DNA of 64,000 nucleotides from an uncultured Sphaerochaeta sp. (GCF_963667405.1 NZ_OY763408.1:310001-374000); one strand, 5' to 3'. Shown: positions 43,461 through 52,710, counted from the first letter of the stretch. Notes: generated by a model from the letters alone, not told the origin. Numbers and translations are program-made.

Positions 43461-45689
43461 ATGCCCAAGACAAAATACCTCAGCGAGGCAGAAAAGAAGC
43501 TTGGCCGGAAACACATGTACCGCCAAGAGTTGTACAACGGGGTGGCATACAGCCTTCTCGGTGACACACTCGTCTACCTGCTTGCCATCTCCTTTGGGGC
43601 TGGGAATATTGCCTTGGGCTACATCTCCTCTGCAAGCTATATTGCCGGTATCGTGCTTCCCTTCGTTCCCCAGATGTTCCAGGGACGCAACCACATAAAG
43701 GTACAGTCCTTGGTTTGGGTACTTAGGGGCATGGTATGTCTTCTCTATCTGGGGTTCTTTGTCATCTCCGGAGATTTTGCCGTCCTCTTGCTGTTGGTGG
43801 TTTACACCCTCTTCAACATTTTCCGTATGATCGGCATTGCCCTCAATGACTCGACGCTGAAGAACATCAGCAGCGTCTCCAACCGGGGCAAGGTGGTGGC
43901 AAACGTCAATGCCGCCTACCAAAGCTCTTCCATTGTCGTTCGTGTTCTCACCGCCCTGTTTTTGGGTATCCAGCGCTTCAGCGGACTGGTCGGACTGGTT
44001 GCCCTGCAGATGGTCGGCTTAGTGGTCAACTTGTTGGCAAGCAGGGAAATGTCCCTCATTCCCAGCCGAAGCACCATCGTATACAAGAAGGGGAGAACAG
44101 TCATGGTCCTGCTCAAGGAGGCCATGGGATCGGTCACCTTCCGCCGTCGCCTTATCCTTCGCTGGATCAGTACCGCCGTGGCGGTCATCTTCGGCCTCAC
44201 CACCCCATTTCTGCGCATAGAACTGGGGCTTTCCAACTCGGTTGTGGTCCTCTATTCGGTTACCCTTGGCGTTTCGGTCATGGCGGCAAGCTATATCAGC
44301 AAACAGTTCTCCGATCGTCTCGGCTCAAGGCCGCTGGTTTTTTTCTCAACGCTCTTCTCCCTTTTCTTCTTCATGGTCTGGGTGCTCATCACCAAAACAG
44401 TCTCTCCCACCTGGTACTTTATCCTGGGGTTTTTCACCAACTTTTTCGTCTCCCTGATCAGCCTTCTGACGTACCGTCTGGTTGCACAGGTCATGCCCGA
44501 TGAGGAGACGGTCGCTTTCAACTCGATGGTAAACTTTGTCATAGCCATCATTGCCTTTGGTGTTGGTATTCTCAGTGGCTTCCTTGCCGACAAGGCAGAT
44601 ATCGCCCGTGCACTATTCACCTTGGACGGAAGGCCTGCCGGAAATGGATACACGTTGGTATTCCTCTTTGCCATTGTCCTGACTTCCATTGAGACGCTGG
44701 TAGCCTCAAGGTTGCAGGAACTGGGGGCCTATTCGAGCCAAGCGGCAGCCCAGGTCATCTTCAGCATGCACGGGCTGCGTGCCGTCTCGATGATCGAGAA
44801 GCTGGAGCATACCAGCGATCCTGCCAAACGCCGCTTTCTGATGCTCAGCCTGGGGGAGAACCTGAACAACCTGGCGACCAGCGAGTTGCGCTCCATCCTG
44901 GCGAGCCCGTTCTCGCCCAACAAGCTGGAAGCTGTTCGCGCACTTGCTGACCGCCCGCGCAAGTCGTTGCTGGATGATCTGATCATGGTTGCACGTGATG
45001 ATGACTCATATGTCCAGCTCGATGCCATTGCCGCCCTGGGCTCATACCGCAAGGACGAGAAAGCCAAGGAGGCCTTGGTCAACCTCATGCTGCACGGACG
45101 GTGGTCCTCGGTCCGCTCGATGGCAAGCAAATCCCTTGCACGCATTACCGAGAGCACCGAATACCTGAGCCTCGTCAATGAGCTCAGCCACTCTGCCAAG
45201 CACATAGATGAGGTCATCGACTATCTCATTGCCAAACGCTTCATGGACAAGAGCGGTTCCTTCTACCAGGAGTTCTTCCTCTCCATCGAGCAGGGACGCA
45301 GTGCCACCTTCCGCCAGACACGGTATGCAGTCATCGCCTCTTTCCTGAAGTTCGGTTCTCCCCGTCTCGCCCTGCTGTATGAGCATATGAATATGGGTGT
45401 TCCCAAGGACTTCCTTTCTCCCTTCCTTACCGAAGCCCGCGATCTCAATCACATCGACATGTACTATGAGGAAGTGCTCCACTACTTCAACGAACATCGG
45501 TGGGAAGAACTGCGGGCCTTCTGTCTGGATATCCTGGCCAGCAGTGATGTCTCTTTCGATCCCTGTTTCGAGAACCTCAAGATTGGTCTGTTGCGGGCCC
45601 AGGAGATGGATATCGGGCTGTTTGATGAGCAGGATATGCTTGCCATGCTCTATTTCAGCTACTCACTGGGCAAGAACTCCAAGAACTGA
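43461..45689 (+). CDS. MFS-type membrane protein fused to HEAT-like repeats
   Basis: 742 aa. Residues 1-430 form about 12 transmembrane segments with MFS features (RQELYNGVAYSLLGDTLVYL, ISKQFSDRLGSRPLVFFSTL). Residues about 440-742 are soluble and helical with HEAT-type units (DDDSYVQLDAIAALGSYRKD, HGRWSSVRSMASKSLARITE). The start ATG is six bases after the clpP stop, so co-transcription is likely. The tail presumably faces the cytosol and could bind partners. The combination is uncommon; the substrate is unknown. Confidence 0.75.
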   Translation: MPKTKYLSEAEKKLGRKHMYRQELYNGVAYSLLGDTLVYLLAISFGAGNIALGYISSASYIAGIVLPFVPQMFQGRNHIKVQSLVWVLRGMVCLLYLGFFVISGDFAVLLLLVVYTLFNIFRMIGIALNDSTLKNISSVSNRGKVVANVNAAYQSSSIVVRVLTALFLGIQRFSGLVGLVALQMVGLVVNLLASREMSLIPSRSTIVYKKGRTVMVLLKEAMGSVTFRRRLILRWISTAVAVIFGLTTPFLRIELGLSNSVVVLYSVTLGVSVMAASYISKQFSDRLGSRPLVFFSTLFSLFFFMVWVLITKTVSPTWYFILGFFTNFFVSLISLLTYRLVAQVMPDEETVAFNSMVNFVIAIIAFGVGILSGFLADKADIARALFTLDGRPAGNGYTLVFLFAIVLTSIETLVASRLQELGAYSSQAAAQVIFSMHGLRAVSMIEKLEHTSDPAKRRFLMLSLGENLNNLATSELRSILASPFSPNKLEAVRALADRPRKSLLDDLIMVARDDDSYVQLDAIAALGSYRKDEKAKEALVNLMLHGRWSSVRSMASKSLARITESTEYLSLVNELSHSAKHIDEVIDYLIAKRFMDKSGSFYQEFFLSIEQGRSATFRQTRYAVIASFLKFGSPRLALLYEHMNMGVPKDFLSPFLTEARDLNHIDMYYEEVLHYFNEHRWEELRAFCLDILASSDVSFDPCFENLKIGLLRAQEMDIGLFDEQDMLAMLYFSYSLGKNSKN

Positions 45690-45721
45690 AGCAATACGCA
45701 GACAGTCTTCTCTTTTGGGGC

Positions 45722-46729
45722 ATGGTATGTCTGTTGCTTTTCCTTGCGTTGCTGCTTTGCAGCTGCAGTTGTGACCTTCCCCAGGACACAGGTCACTTTC
45801 GTGTACTCTCCTACAATGTACAGAATCTCTTTGACACCCAGCTTGACGGGACTGAGTATGCCGAGTACCAGGACACCAAAGCCTGGGCCCAGCACAGCTA
45901 TCGCCAGAGGCTGAAGACCCTGTCGCAGGTGGTACTCCATGCAAGGCTCAATCTGCCTGATGTATTGGTACTCCAGGAAGTGGAGAACCGGAGTGTGGTG
46001 GAGGATTTGCTGACCTATCATCTGCATCGCCATGGCTACCAGTGGTTTGCCACAGCGAAGGGAGAGGGGGATGCAATATCGGTGGCCATCATCAGCCGTC
46101 ATCCGATCAAGGAGGCGAAGGTGCATACCGGTGCAAAGGGTACACGCCCCATCCTCGAAGCCACCGTTGGGACGGAGGGTGAGGACGTGGTGCTCTTTGC
46201 TCTGCACGCCAAGAGTCAGATAGGGGAGTTTGCCCAGACCGAGGCGCTTCGCCTTGAAGTGGCGAGAACTGTCACCGCTGCAGCACGGCAGCGGGAGGGC
46301 AGTCTCATCCTGTTGTGTGGGGATTTCAACAGCGACCCCTCCGCAGTCTGGGAGGGTGGGGATGTGCAGACAGCATTGGTGGACGTGAATCATCCGACTT
46401 CAATGCGGTATCTGCACGAAGGCTCGATCGTGCTTACGGGCGATCGGACTGAGGTAAGCTCACTCATCTGGTACTCGGGCTACCTTGACCAAGGACTTGG
46501 TCTTGGGGAAAAAGGGAGTTGCAACTGGGATGGCAGTTGGCATCAATATGATCAGATATTGGGAAACGGTCATCTCTTTGACCGGCGAGGTTGGGAGTTT
46601 TCCTCATTTGCAGTTTGCGATCTTCCGCTCTGCCTTGAGGCGGACGGAAGACCGAAGGCGTGGAACCTGCAGACCCTGAATGGGGTCAGCGACCACCTTC
46701 CGGTGCTGCTGACCCTTTCAAGGTTGTGA
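45722..46729 (+). CDS. endonuclease/exonuclease/phosphatase family lipoprotein
   Basis: 335 aa. A short lipoprotein-like signal (MVCLLLFLALLLCSCSC) precedes a DNase I-like fold: LSYNVQNLFDT (Asn), VLVLQEVENRSVVED (metal Glu), LFALHAKSQ, LCGDFNSDPS (catalytic Asp/Asn) and the final SDHLPVLL His. Such proteins are secreted or surface nucleases or phosphoesterases. The start ATG has a weak ribosome site (GGGG very close). Its stop is directly against the stop of the convergent rex gene. Confidence 0.8.
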   Translation: MVCLLLFLALLLCSCSCDLPQDTGHFRVLSYNVQNLFDTQLDGTEYAEYQDTKAWAQHSYRQRLKTLSQVVLHARLNLPDVLVLQEVENRSVVEDLLTYHLHRHGYQWFATAKGEGDAISVAIISRHPIKEAKVHTGAKGTRPILEATVGTEGEDVVLFALHAKSQIGEFAQTEALRLEVARTVTAAARQREGSLILLCGDFNSDPSAVWEGGDVQTALVDVNHPTSMRYLHEGSIVLTGDRTEVSSLIWYSGYLDQGLGLGEKGSCNWDGSWHQYDQILGNGHLFDRRGWEFSSFAVCDLPLCLEADGRPKAWNLQTLNGVSDHLPVLLTLSRL

Positions 46730-47365
46730 TCAGGTGTTCTTCGGGAATTTGAGCTCGTAAAAAATCTGCTCCAATTCCAGGGCGATGTTGATGTTATGGA
46801 CCACGGGCATGCGACCGTCATCCTGCAACTGCGGCTTGAGCGTGATCGGGCTGAAATTCAGGATGCCCATGACTCCGGCCTTCAGCAGGCGGTCATAGCT
46901 GTCCGATGCTGCCTGCTCAGGAACCGTGATGATTGCTGCCGTCACATCAAGGGCTTCGACGACCTCATCGATTCTGCTGATCGGATAGATCGGCACCGGG
47001 TGTGATGCGTCGCTGTATACCAGCGGATCGCTGTCAAATCCCGCCACGATGCGGATGCCATCGGGTTCGAAGCCATTGTAGTGCATCAAGGCCTTGCCGA
47101 TGCGTCCGCAGCCGATGATGATACAGTTCTGGCTGTCTCCCTTGCCCAGGATTTCCCCAAGGGAAATCAAGAGGTCATGAATCTCATATCCACCCCTTTT
47201 TTGGCCATGGATGCCCAATTGGGAGAAGTCTTTGCGCACAATTGCGGCCGATACACCGGCTGCATCCGCTAGGTTGTGTGCAAACACTTTCTCAAGTCCG
47301 ATGGTCTTGAGCCGATTAAGGGAGCGGAAGTACCGGGTGATGCGTATCAGTTGGTCATTGTTCAT
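46730..47365 (-). CDS. rex: redox-sensing transcriptional repressor Rex
   Basis: 211 aa. Winged-helix N terminus (LADAAGVSAAIVRKDFSQLG), then an NAD(H)-binding Rossmann domain (CIIIGCGRIGKALMHYNGFE; the usual second Gly-rich position is G-R-I-G) and the C-terminal dimerising helix (IALELEQIFYELKF). Rex senses the NADH/NAD+ ratio and represses fermentation and hydrogenase genes. It is divergent from the hydrogenase operon, with a Rex-like site at 47414-47434, so direct control of that operon is a good inference. AGGAGAAACA precedes the ATG. Confidence 0.93.
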   Translation of the reverse strand: MNNDQLIRITRYFRSLNRLKTIGLEKVFAHNLADAAGVSAAIVRKDFSQLGIHGQKRGGYEIHDLLISLGEILGKGDSQNCIIIGCGRIGKALMHYNGFEPDGIRIVAGFDSDPLVYSDASHPVPIYPISRIDEVVEALDVTAAIITVPEQAASDSYDRLLKAGVMGILNFSPITLKPQLQDDGRMPVVHNINIALELEQIFYELKFPKNT

Positions 47366-47413
47366 GATTGTTTCTCCTGTTAATGTGAATGATTGTATAT
47401 TAACTATGAAAAT

Positions 47414-47434
47414 TGGTCAATATATTGTGACAAA
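47414..47434. promoter_or_regulatory. candidate Rex operator
   Basis: TTGGTCA (47414-47420) and TGACAA (47429-47434), eight bases apart (ATATATTG), resemble the TTGTNA-N-TNACAA Rex consensus with one extra base in the left arm. It lies in the rex/hydrogenase intergenic region, 49 bp from the rex start. Confidence 0.6.
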
Positions 47435-47543
47435 ATTAGCAGACACAGCACAATGGGCGCGATTTATAGCAAATTTGATATGTACAAAACCTTTGGAAAA
47501 GTGATAGGATACTCCCAACGTTTGTTTGGGTACTGGAGGTTAC

Positions 47544-48017
47544 ATGTCGGACATTAACGATTTCACGTTCTCACCCGCGCTGGTAGCATTCATCAAGGAA
47601 TGGAAATCCAAGCCGGGAAATCTCATCATGGTGCTCCACAAGGTACAACAAGAGCAAGGCTACATCTCCCGCGAGGCTGCGGATCAGGTGGCAAGCTTGC
47701 TTGACGTTCCTTTGGCAACCATCTGGGGTGTCGTCTCGTTCTACCACTTCTTCAAATTGACCAAGCCGGGAGAGCACAACATCCAGGTTTGCATGGGCAC
47801 TGCTTGTTATCTCAAGGGTGGCCAGGCGATCGTCGACGAGTTGGACAAGCAACTGCACTTGCAGGTTGGGGAAGTCACCGAAGATGGTGTGTTCTCTCTT
47901 GAGGCAGTGCGGTGTGTCGGTTGCTGTGGGCTTGCCCCGGTAATGACCGTCGGTGGAGAGGTTTTCGGCAAGGTCACCAAAGACCAGGTCGCCGGAATCA
48001 TCGCGAAGTTCAGATAA
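47544..48017 (+). CDS. hydC: hydrogenase/NADH-dehydrogenase subunit HydC (NuoE-like)
   Basis: 157 aa thioredoxin-fold [2Fe-2S] protein. Cluster cysteines are C83 and C88 (CMGTACYLKG) and C124 and C128 (CVGCC). N-terminal helical part: QEQGYISREAADQVASLLDV. The ATG at 47544 follows GGAGGTTAC; the ATG at 47526 precedes it. Small subunit of the trimeric electron-bifurcating [FeFe] hydrogenase encoded downstream (HydB, HydA). Confidence 0.92.
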   Translation: MSDINDFTFSPALVAFIKEWKSKPGNLIMVLHKVQQEQGYISREAADQVASLLDVPLATIWGVVSFYHFFKLTKPGEHNIQVCMGTACYLKGGQAIVDELDKQLHLQVGEVTEDGVFSLEAVRCVGCCGLAPVMTVGGEVFGKVTKDQVAGIIAKFR

Positions 48018-48035
48018 GAAGAGAGGTTTCTCTCA

Positions 48036-48644
48036 ATGCATATCTGCATCGACGACTACTTGTTGGACATCGTACAGAACTCCTTTGAGGCTGCAAGTTC
48101 GCTTGTGGAACTGGTTCTGGACGAAACCGAAAGCACTTTGGCTTGCTTGGTACGGGACAACGGGAAGGGGATGGATGCAGAGGTTCAGAAAAGGGTGCTT
48201 GACCCGTTCTATTCGGATGGGAAAAAACACGCAAAACGTAAGGTAGGATTGGGGTTGCCCTTCCTCAGCCAAGCCTGTGAGGCTTGTCAGGGGACCTTCG
48301 CTCTCCATTCTGAAGTCGGGGTTGGTACCACCGTGGAGTTTTCCTTCAATCTGGCACACCTCGATGCTCCCCCGATGGGAAATCTGGTTTCGACGTTTGT
48401 TGCACTGCTTGGCCATCCACTGGCCCAAGAGCTGGTGATCAGGCGATCGGTGAATACCAGCAAAGGCAGCGGGAATTACTCACTCTCCAAACAGGAGCTT
48501 GAGGATGTCTTGGGAGGCCTGTCCACCAGTGGGGCGCTGAACCTGCTGAGGGAGTACATCAACTCCCAGGAGGAAGCAGTGATGACCTACCACGTTGAAC
48601 CGAAGATGCACAGCGAGACTCACAGAACACAACAGGAGATGTGA
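48036..48644 (+). CDS. histidine-kinase-like ATPase (GHKL) in hydrogenase operon
   Basis: 202 aa. The GHKL ATP-binding fold is recognisable: N box DIVQNSFEAASS, G1 box VRDNGKGMD, G2 box KVGLGLPFLSQACE, then GTTVEFSFNL. There is no dimerisation/His-phosphorylation domain, receiver or membrane segment. The C-terminal ~75 residues have no domain I know. It sits between hydC and the ferredoxin gene, so it is probably linked to hydrogenase control or assembly. Similar ATPases occur in some Firmicutes hydrogenase operons; the role there is not established. Confidence 0.75.
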   Translation: MHICIDDYLLDIVQNSFEAASSLVELVLDETESTLACLVRDNGKGMDAEVQKRVLDPFYSDGKKHAKRKVGLGLPFLSQACEACQGTFALHSEVGVGTTVEFSFNLAHLDAPPMGNLVSTFVALLGHPLAQELVIRRSVNTSKGSGNYSLSKQELEDVLGGLSTSGALNLLREYINSQEEAVMTYHVEPKMHSETHRTQQEM

Positions 48645-48646
48645 AC

Positions 48647-49051
48647 ATGGCTAAAATGACACTTGAGGAGCTGAGAAAGCTCCGGGACCAGAAGCAGAGC
48701 GAAATGCAGAAGCGCGACATCGAAGGCAAGGACAGCCGCATTGTGATCGGCATGGGAACCTGCGGTATCGCAGCCGGTGCAAAACCGGTGCTTGATGCCT
48801 TCCTGGCTGCCCTGGAAGAGAAGCATATTGACAACGTCTCGGTCACCCAGACCGGATGCATGGGTCTGTGCTACGTTGAGCCGACCATTGAGGTGATCGT
48901 CCCCGGCATGCCCGACGTGATTTATGGAAAAGTGGATGCTGCCACCGCTCGCAAGATCGTGGAACAGCACATCATCGGCAAGCAGTTGGTGACCGACCAT
49001 ATGTTCGATCGCCCGGCAGCTGACATCATCAAGAAGGACGGGGGTAAATAA
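48647..49051 (+). CDS. [2Fe-2S] ferredoxin-domain protein of the hydrogenase operon
   Basis: 134 aa thioredoxin-like [2Fe-2S] protein: MGTCGIAAGAKPVLDAFLAA and VTQTGCMGLCYVEPTIEV hold the four cysteines. The start is the ATG at 48647 (after AGGAGATG); a GTG two codons upstream is inside the ribosome spacing. The stop overlaps the HydB ATG by one base. It probably relays electrons to or replaces the N-terminal ferredoxin of NuoF-type subunits, as in NADP-reducing hydrogenase HndB. Confidence 0.85.
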   Translation: MAKMTLEELRKLRDQKQSEMQKRDIEGKDSRIVIGMGTCGIAAGAKPVLDAFLAALEEKHIDNVSVTQTGCMGLCYVEPTIEVIVPGMPDVIYGKVDAATARKIVEQHIIGKQLVTDHMFDRPAADIIKKDGGK

Positions 49052-50838
49052 TGGCATTCAGAAATTACATCTTGGTCTGCGGAGGAACGGCCTGCGAATC
49101 CAGCCGCTCAGACCAGATTTACCAGAACCTGCTGGAAGAGTGCAAGGCACAGGGAGTCGCTGACGAAGTGCAGGTCGTTAAGACCGGTTGTTTCGGCTTC
49201 TGTGAGCAGGGCCCGATCGTCAAGATCCTTCCCGAAGACTCCTTCTATGTGAAGGTGAAACCCGAGGACGCCAAAGAGCTCATCAGTGAGCATGTCATCA
49301 AGGGCCGCGAAGTAACCCGCCTGCTCTATGACAAGGAGTCGAGCCGCAAGCATGCCAAGGTTGAGGACATCAAGTTCTACCAGAAGCAGTTCCGCATCGT
49401 GCTTCGCAACTGTGGATTCATCGATCCCGAGAATATTGACGAATATATCGCCCGTGAAGGGTACCAGGCGCTTGAGAAAGCCCTCTTCGAGATGACCAGC
49501 GAGGACATCATCGAGGAACTGAAGACGGCCGGCCTGCGTGGTCGCGGTGGTGCAGGCTTCCCCACCTGGATGAAGTGGAACTTCTCCCGCCAGGTAGCAA
49601 ATGACACCAAGTATGTTGTCTGCAACGCCGACGAAGGCGACCCGGGTGCTTACATGGACCGTTCCACCCTCGAAGGTGATCCGCACTCTGTGCTCGAAGC
49701 CATGACCATTTGCGGAAAGACCATTGGTGCCCACCGCGGTTTCATCTACATCAGAGCCGAATATCCCTTGGCAATCCATCGCTTGGAAATCGCCATGAAA
49801 CAGGCTCGTGAGTATGGTCTCCTGGGCGAGAACATCCTCGGCAGCGGATTTGATTTCGACATTGAGATCCGTCTTGGTGCAGGTGCATTCGTCTGCGGTG
49901 AGGAGACAGCGCTCCTGCAGTCCATCGAAGGCAAGCGCGGCATGCCGCAGCCCCGTCCGCCGTTCCCAGCCGTAAAGGGCCTGTGGGGCAAGCCGACGGT
50001 CATCAACAACGTTGAGACCTGGGCAAACATCCCGGTGATCATCACCAAGGGTGGCAACTGGTTCAACAAGATCGGTACTGCAGACAGCAAGGGTACCAAG
50101 GTGTTCGCCCTCACCGGCAAGATCCGCAACTCCGGCTTGGTTGAAGTTCCGATGGGCACCACCCTGCGCGAAATCATCTATGATATCGGCGGTGGCATCG
50201 CCAATGACAAGAAGTTCAAGGCAGTACAGACCGGTGGTCCCAGTGGTGGCGTCATCACTGAGGAGAGCCTCGACACCCCCATCGATTTCGGTTCATTGAT
50301 CCGCATCGGTTCGATGATGGGCAGCGGCGGTATGATCGTCATGGACGAGGATGACTGCATCGTTGACGTGGCAAAGTTCTACCTGAACTTCTCCGTTGAC
50401 GAAAGCTGCGGCAAATGTGCACCGTGTCGCATCGGTGGCCGGTCCTTGTGCAATATCCTGGAGAAAATCACTGCAGGAAACGGCACGCTCCAGGATCTGG
50501 ATACCCTTGAGAAAATCGGTGAAGCAATGAAGAAGGGCAGCCTGTGCGCTCTGGGTCAGACTACTCCCAACCCGGTCCTCTCTTCGATCAAGCACTTCAA
50601 GGACGAGTACCTTGCACACATTGTGGACAAGAGTTGTCCCAGTGGCACCTGCAAGAAGTTGATCACCTACTCGATCAATGCCGAGAAGTGTATCGGTTGT
50701 ACGGCATGTGCACGCAAGTGCCCGGTCGCTGCAATCTCTGGCGAACGGAAACAGGTTCACATCATAGACCAATCCATCTGCATCAAGTGCGGGGTCTGTA
50801 TGGAGACGTGTAAGTTCGGCGCCGTCGAAATCCACTAG
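49051..50838 (+). CDS. hydB: [FeFe]-hydrogenase flavoprotein subunit HydB (HndC/NuoF-like)
   Basis: 595 aa. N-terminal [2Fe-2S] domain (CGGTACESSRSDQIY, KTGCFGFCEQGP). NuoF-like FMN/NAD(H) domain with GLRGRGGAGFPTWMKW (residues about 160) and NADEGDPGAYMDRSTLEGDP. A [4Fe-4S] ligand motif ESCGKCAPCRIGGRSLC follows, then two ferredoxin-type clusters at the C terminus (CIGCTACARKCPVAAI, CIKCGVCMETCKFGAV). It oxidises NADH or reduces NAD(P)+ and exchanges electrons with HydA and ferredoxin. It overlaps the upstream gene by one base. Confidence 0.93.
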   Translation: MAFRNYILVCGGTACESSRSDQIYQNLLEECKAQGVADEVQVVKTGCFGFCEQGPIVKILPEDSFYVKVKPEDAKELISEHVIKGREVTRLLYDKESSRKHAKVEDIKFYQKQFRIVLRNCGFIDPENIDEYIAREGYQALEKALFEMTSEDIIEELKTAGLRGRGGAGFPTWMKWNFSRQVANDTKYVVCNADEGDPGAYMDRSTLEGDPHSVLEAMTICGKTIGAHRGFIYIRAEYPLAIHRLEIAMKQAREYGLLGENILGSGFDFDIEIRLGAGAFVCGEETALLQSIEGKRGMPQPRPPFPAVKGLWGKPTVINNVETWANIPVIITKGGNWFNKIGTADSKGTKVFALTGKIRNSGLVEVPMGTTLREIIYDIGGGIANDKKFKAVQTGGPSGGVITEESLDTPIDFGSLIRIGSMMGSGGMIVMDEDDCIVDVAKFYLNFSVDESCGKCAPCRIGGRSLCNILEKITAGNGTLQDLDTLEKIGEAMKKGSLCALGQTTPNPVLSSIKHFKDEYLAHIVDKSCPSGTCKKLITYSINAEKCIGCTACARKCPVAAISGERKQVHIIDQSICIKCGVCMETCKFGAVEIH

Positions 50839-50860
50839 GATCTGGGAGAGGAGGAAACAA

Positions 50861-52609
50861 TTGAGTATCGTACATGTAAAGATAAACGGTATCCCCGTCG
50901 AAGTTGAAGAGGGGACCAGTGTATTGAATGCGGCCAAGAAGGCCGGGGTCAGGATTCCGACCCTCTGTTATCACGACGACCTTACGCCCTTCGGGTCCTG
51001 TGGTCTGTGCATCGTGAAGCAGGAGGGAAGTGCCAAGATCCTGCGCGCCTGTGCAGCCCCGGTGAATGAGGGCCTGAGCGTCATCACCAACGACAATGAG
51101 CTCTTTGAGGTCCGCAAGACCATCCTTGAGCTGATCCTTTCCACGCACCCCTCCAGTTGCCTTACCTGTATCCGCAACGGTGAGTGTGAGCTTCAGGATC
51201 TGGCCGCTGAGTTCGGGATCCGCGAGCAGCCGTTCGAGGTCCGCCTCAGTGACCAGGAGAAGGATGAGAGCTCTGCTTCCATCGTCCTCGATCCCGAGAA
51301 GTGCATCAAGTGCGGACGCTGTGTCCAGGTCTGCCAGGACCTGCAGGGTGTCTTCGCCCTTGAGTTCATCGGCCGTGGTGATGGGACGGTCATGGCCCCC
51401 GCAGCCATGCTCAAGCTTGATGACAGTCCCTGCGTACGCTGTGGCCAGTGTGCAGCACACTGCCCGGTTGGAGCCATCTATGAGAAGGATGAAATCTCTT
51501 CTTTCCGCAAGGCAATCGCCGACCCGGAGAAACAGGTTGTTGTCCAGATCGCTCCCTCGATCCGCGTAGGACTTTCCGAATCCTTTGGCCTTCCTGCCGG
51601 TACCGTCACCACCAAGAAAATCTACACCGCTCTGCGCCGCCTTGGAGCAGTCTCTGTGCATGATACCAACTTTGGTGCCGACCTCACCATCATGGAAGAG
51701 GGCAGTGAGCTGGTGGGAAGGCTGACCAAGGGCGGAGCCCTTCCTCAGCTGACTTCCTGCTGTCCTGCTTGGATCGACTATGTCGAGAAGTACTATCCTG
51801 ACTTGCTTGACCACGTTTCCAGTGCAAAGAGCCCGATGCAGATGGTTGGTGCCATCGAGAAGACCTACTTCGCCAAGAAGATGGATATCGATCCGGCAAA
51901 GCTCTTCACGGTTGCAATCATGCCCTGTACGGCAAAGAAGTATGAGGCTATCCGTGACGAGAGCATGCGTTCCAGCGGTTTCCAGGATGTGGATCTTGTG
52001 CTCACCACCCGTGAGTTTGCCCGCCTGATCAAGAGTTCGGGGATTGATTTCCTCCATCTTGAGGAAGAAGAGGCTGACAGCCCGATCGGTGATTACAGCG
52101 GTGCAGGTACCATCTTTGGTGCAACCGGTGGTGTCATGGAAGCTGCAGTGAGAACTGCCTACCATGTGGTGACCGGCAAGGAGATGGATCGTGTTGAAGT
52201 CGAGTCCGTTCGTGGTCTTGCAGAGATCAAGAAGGGTACCGTTGACTTTGACGGGACTCCCGTCCGCGTTGCAGTCGTGCATGGCCTGAGCCATGTCGAT
52301 GAGCTGCTGGATGAGATCCGTGCCGCCAAGGCTGAAGGAAAGCAGGCTCCCTATGAGTTCATCGAAGTCATGGCTTGCCGCGGTGGTTGTATCGCCGGTG
52401 GTGGTCAGCCCTACGGTGCAAATGACATCCTGCGCGAAGAGAGATCTGCCGGCCTCTATGCCGACGACAAGAACAGTGCTGTGCGGTGTTCACACCACAA
52501 CACCTCGATTCAGAAGTTGTACGAGGAGTTCCTCGAAAAGCCGATGAGCGAGACTGCACATCACCTTTTGCATACCACCTATCAGGAAGTTCCTGTTTAC
52601 AAGGCCTGA
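50861..52609 (+). CDS. hydA: [FeFe]-hydrogenase catalytic subunit HydA (HndD-like)
   Basis: 582 aa. N-terminal plant-type [2Fe-2S] (GSCGLCIVK), the His-ligated cluster (HPSSCLTCIRNGECELQ), two [4Fe-4S] motifs (CIKCGRCVQVCQ, CVRCGQCAAHCP), then the H-cluster domain: TSCCPAW (C300), MPCTAKK (C356) and MACRGGC (C506, C510). A TTG start at 50861 is supported by GAGAGGAGG six bases upstream. Makes or uses H2, probably by electron bifurcation with HydBC. The maturases HydEFG are not in the window. Two hairpins follow the gene. Confidence 0.95.
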   Translation: MSIVHVKINGIPVEVEEGTSVLNAAKKAGVRIPTLCYHDDLTPFGSCGLCIVKQEGSAKILRACAAPVNEGLSVITNDNELFEVRKTILELILSTHPSSCLTCIRNGECELQDLAAEFGIREQPFEVRLSDQEKDESSASIVLDPEKCIKCGRCVQVCQDLQGVFALEFIGRGDGTVMAPAAMLKLDDSPCVRCGQCAAHCPVGAIYEKDEISSFRKAIADPEKQVVVQIAPSIRVGLSESFGLPAGTVTTKKIYTALRRLGAVSVHDTNFGADLTIMEEGSELVGRLTKGGALPQLTSCCPAWIDYVEKYYPDLLDHVSSAKSPMQMVGAIEKTYFAKKMDIDPAKLFTVAIMPCTAKKYEAIRDESMRSSGFQDVDLVLTTREFARLIKSSGIDFLHLEEEEADSPIGDYSGAGTIFGATGGVMEAAVRTAYHVVTGKEMDRVEVESVRGLAEIKKGTVDFDGTPVRVAVVHGLSHVDELLDEIRAAKAEGKQAPYEFIEVMACRGGCIAGGGQPYGANDILREERSAGLYADDKNSAVRCSHHNTSIQKLYEEFLEKPMSETAHHLLHTTYQEVPVYKA

Positions 52610-52630
52610 TAGTTGGCCAGTATCCAATTT

Positions 52631-52665
52631 GCCCGGCCCCCGACAGGCCGGGCATTTGTTTCTTT
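52631..52665 (+). terminator. hydrogenase operon terminator
   Basis: GCCCGGCC (52631-52638) and GGCCGGGC (52646-52653) with a seven-base loop, followed by ATTTGTTTCTTTCT: a classic intrinsic terminator 21 bp after hydA. Confidence 0.9.
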
Positions 52666-52680
52666 CTGTGCTGGATATAC

Positions 52681-52710
52681 CAAGAGACCCGGGTTGCCCC
52701 GGGTCTCTTG
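52681..52710. terminator. second hairpin, 13-bp perfect stem
   Basis: CAAGAGACCCGGG (52681-52693) and CCCGGGTCTCTTG (52698-52710) with a TTGC loop, between hydA and the convergent lipoprotein gene. It is symmetric, so it may stop transcripts from both sides. Confidence 0.7.

Noticed and set aside
42306..43922. 538-codon minus frame across the alcohol dehydrogenase, terminator and clpP
   Set aside because: It runs antisense to three recognised features and has no domain.
50783..52294. 503-codon minus frame opposite hydA
   Set aside because: The plus strand encodes HydA with all H-cluster motifs.
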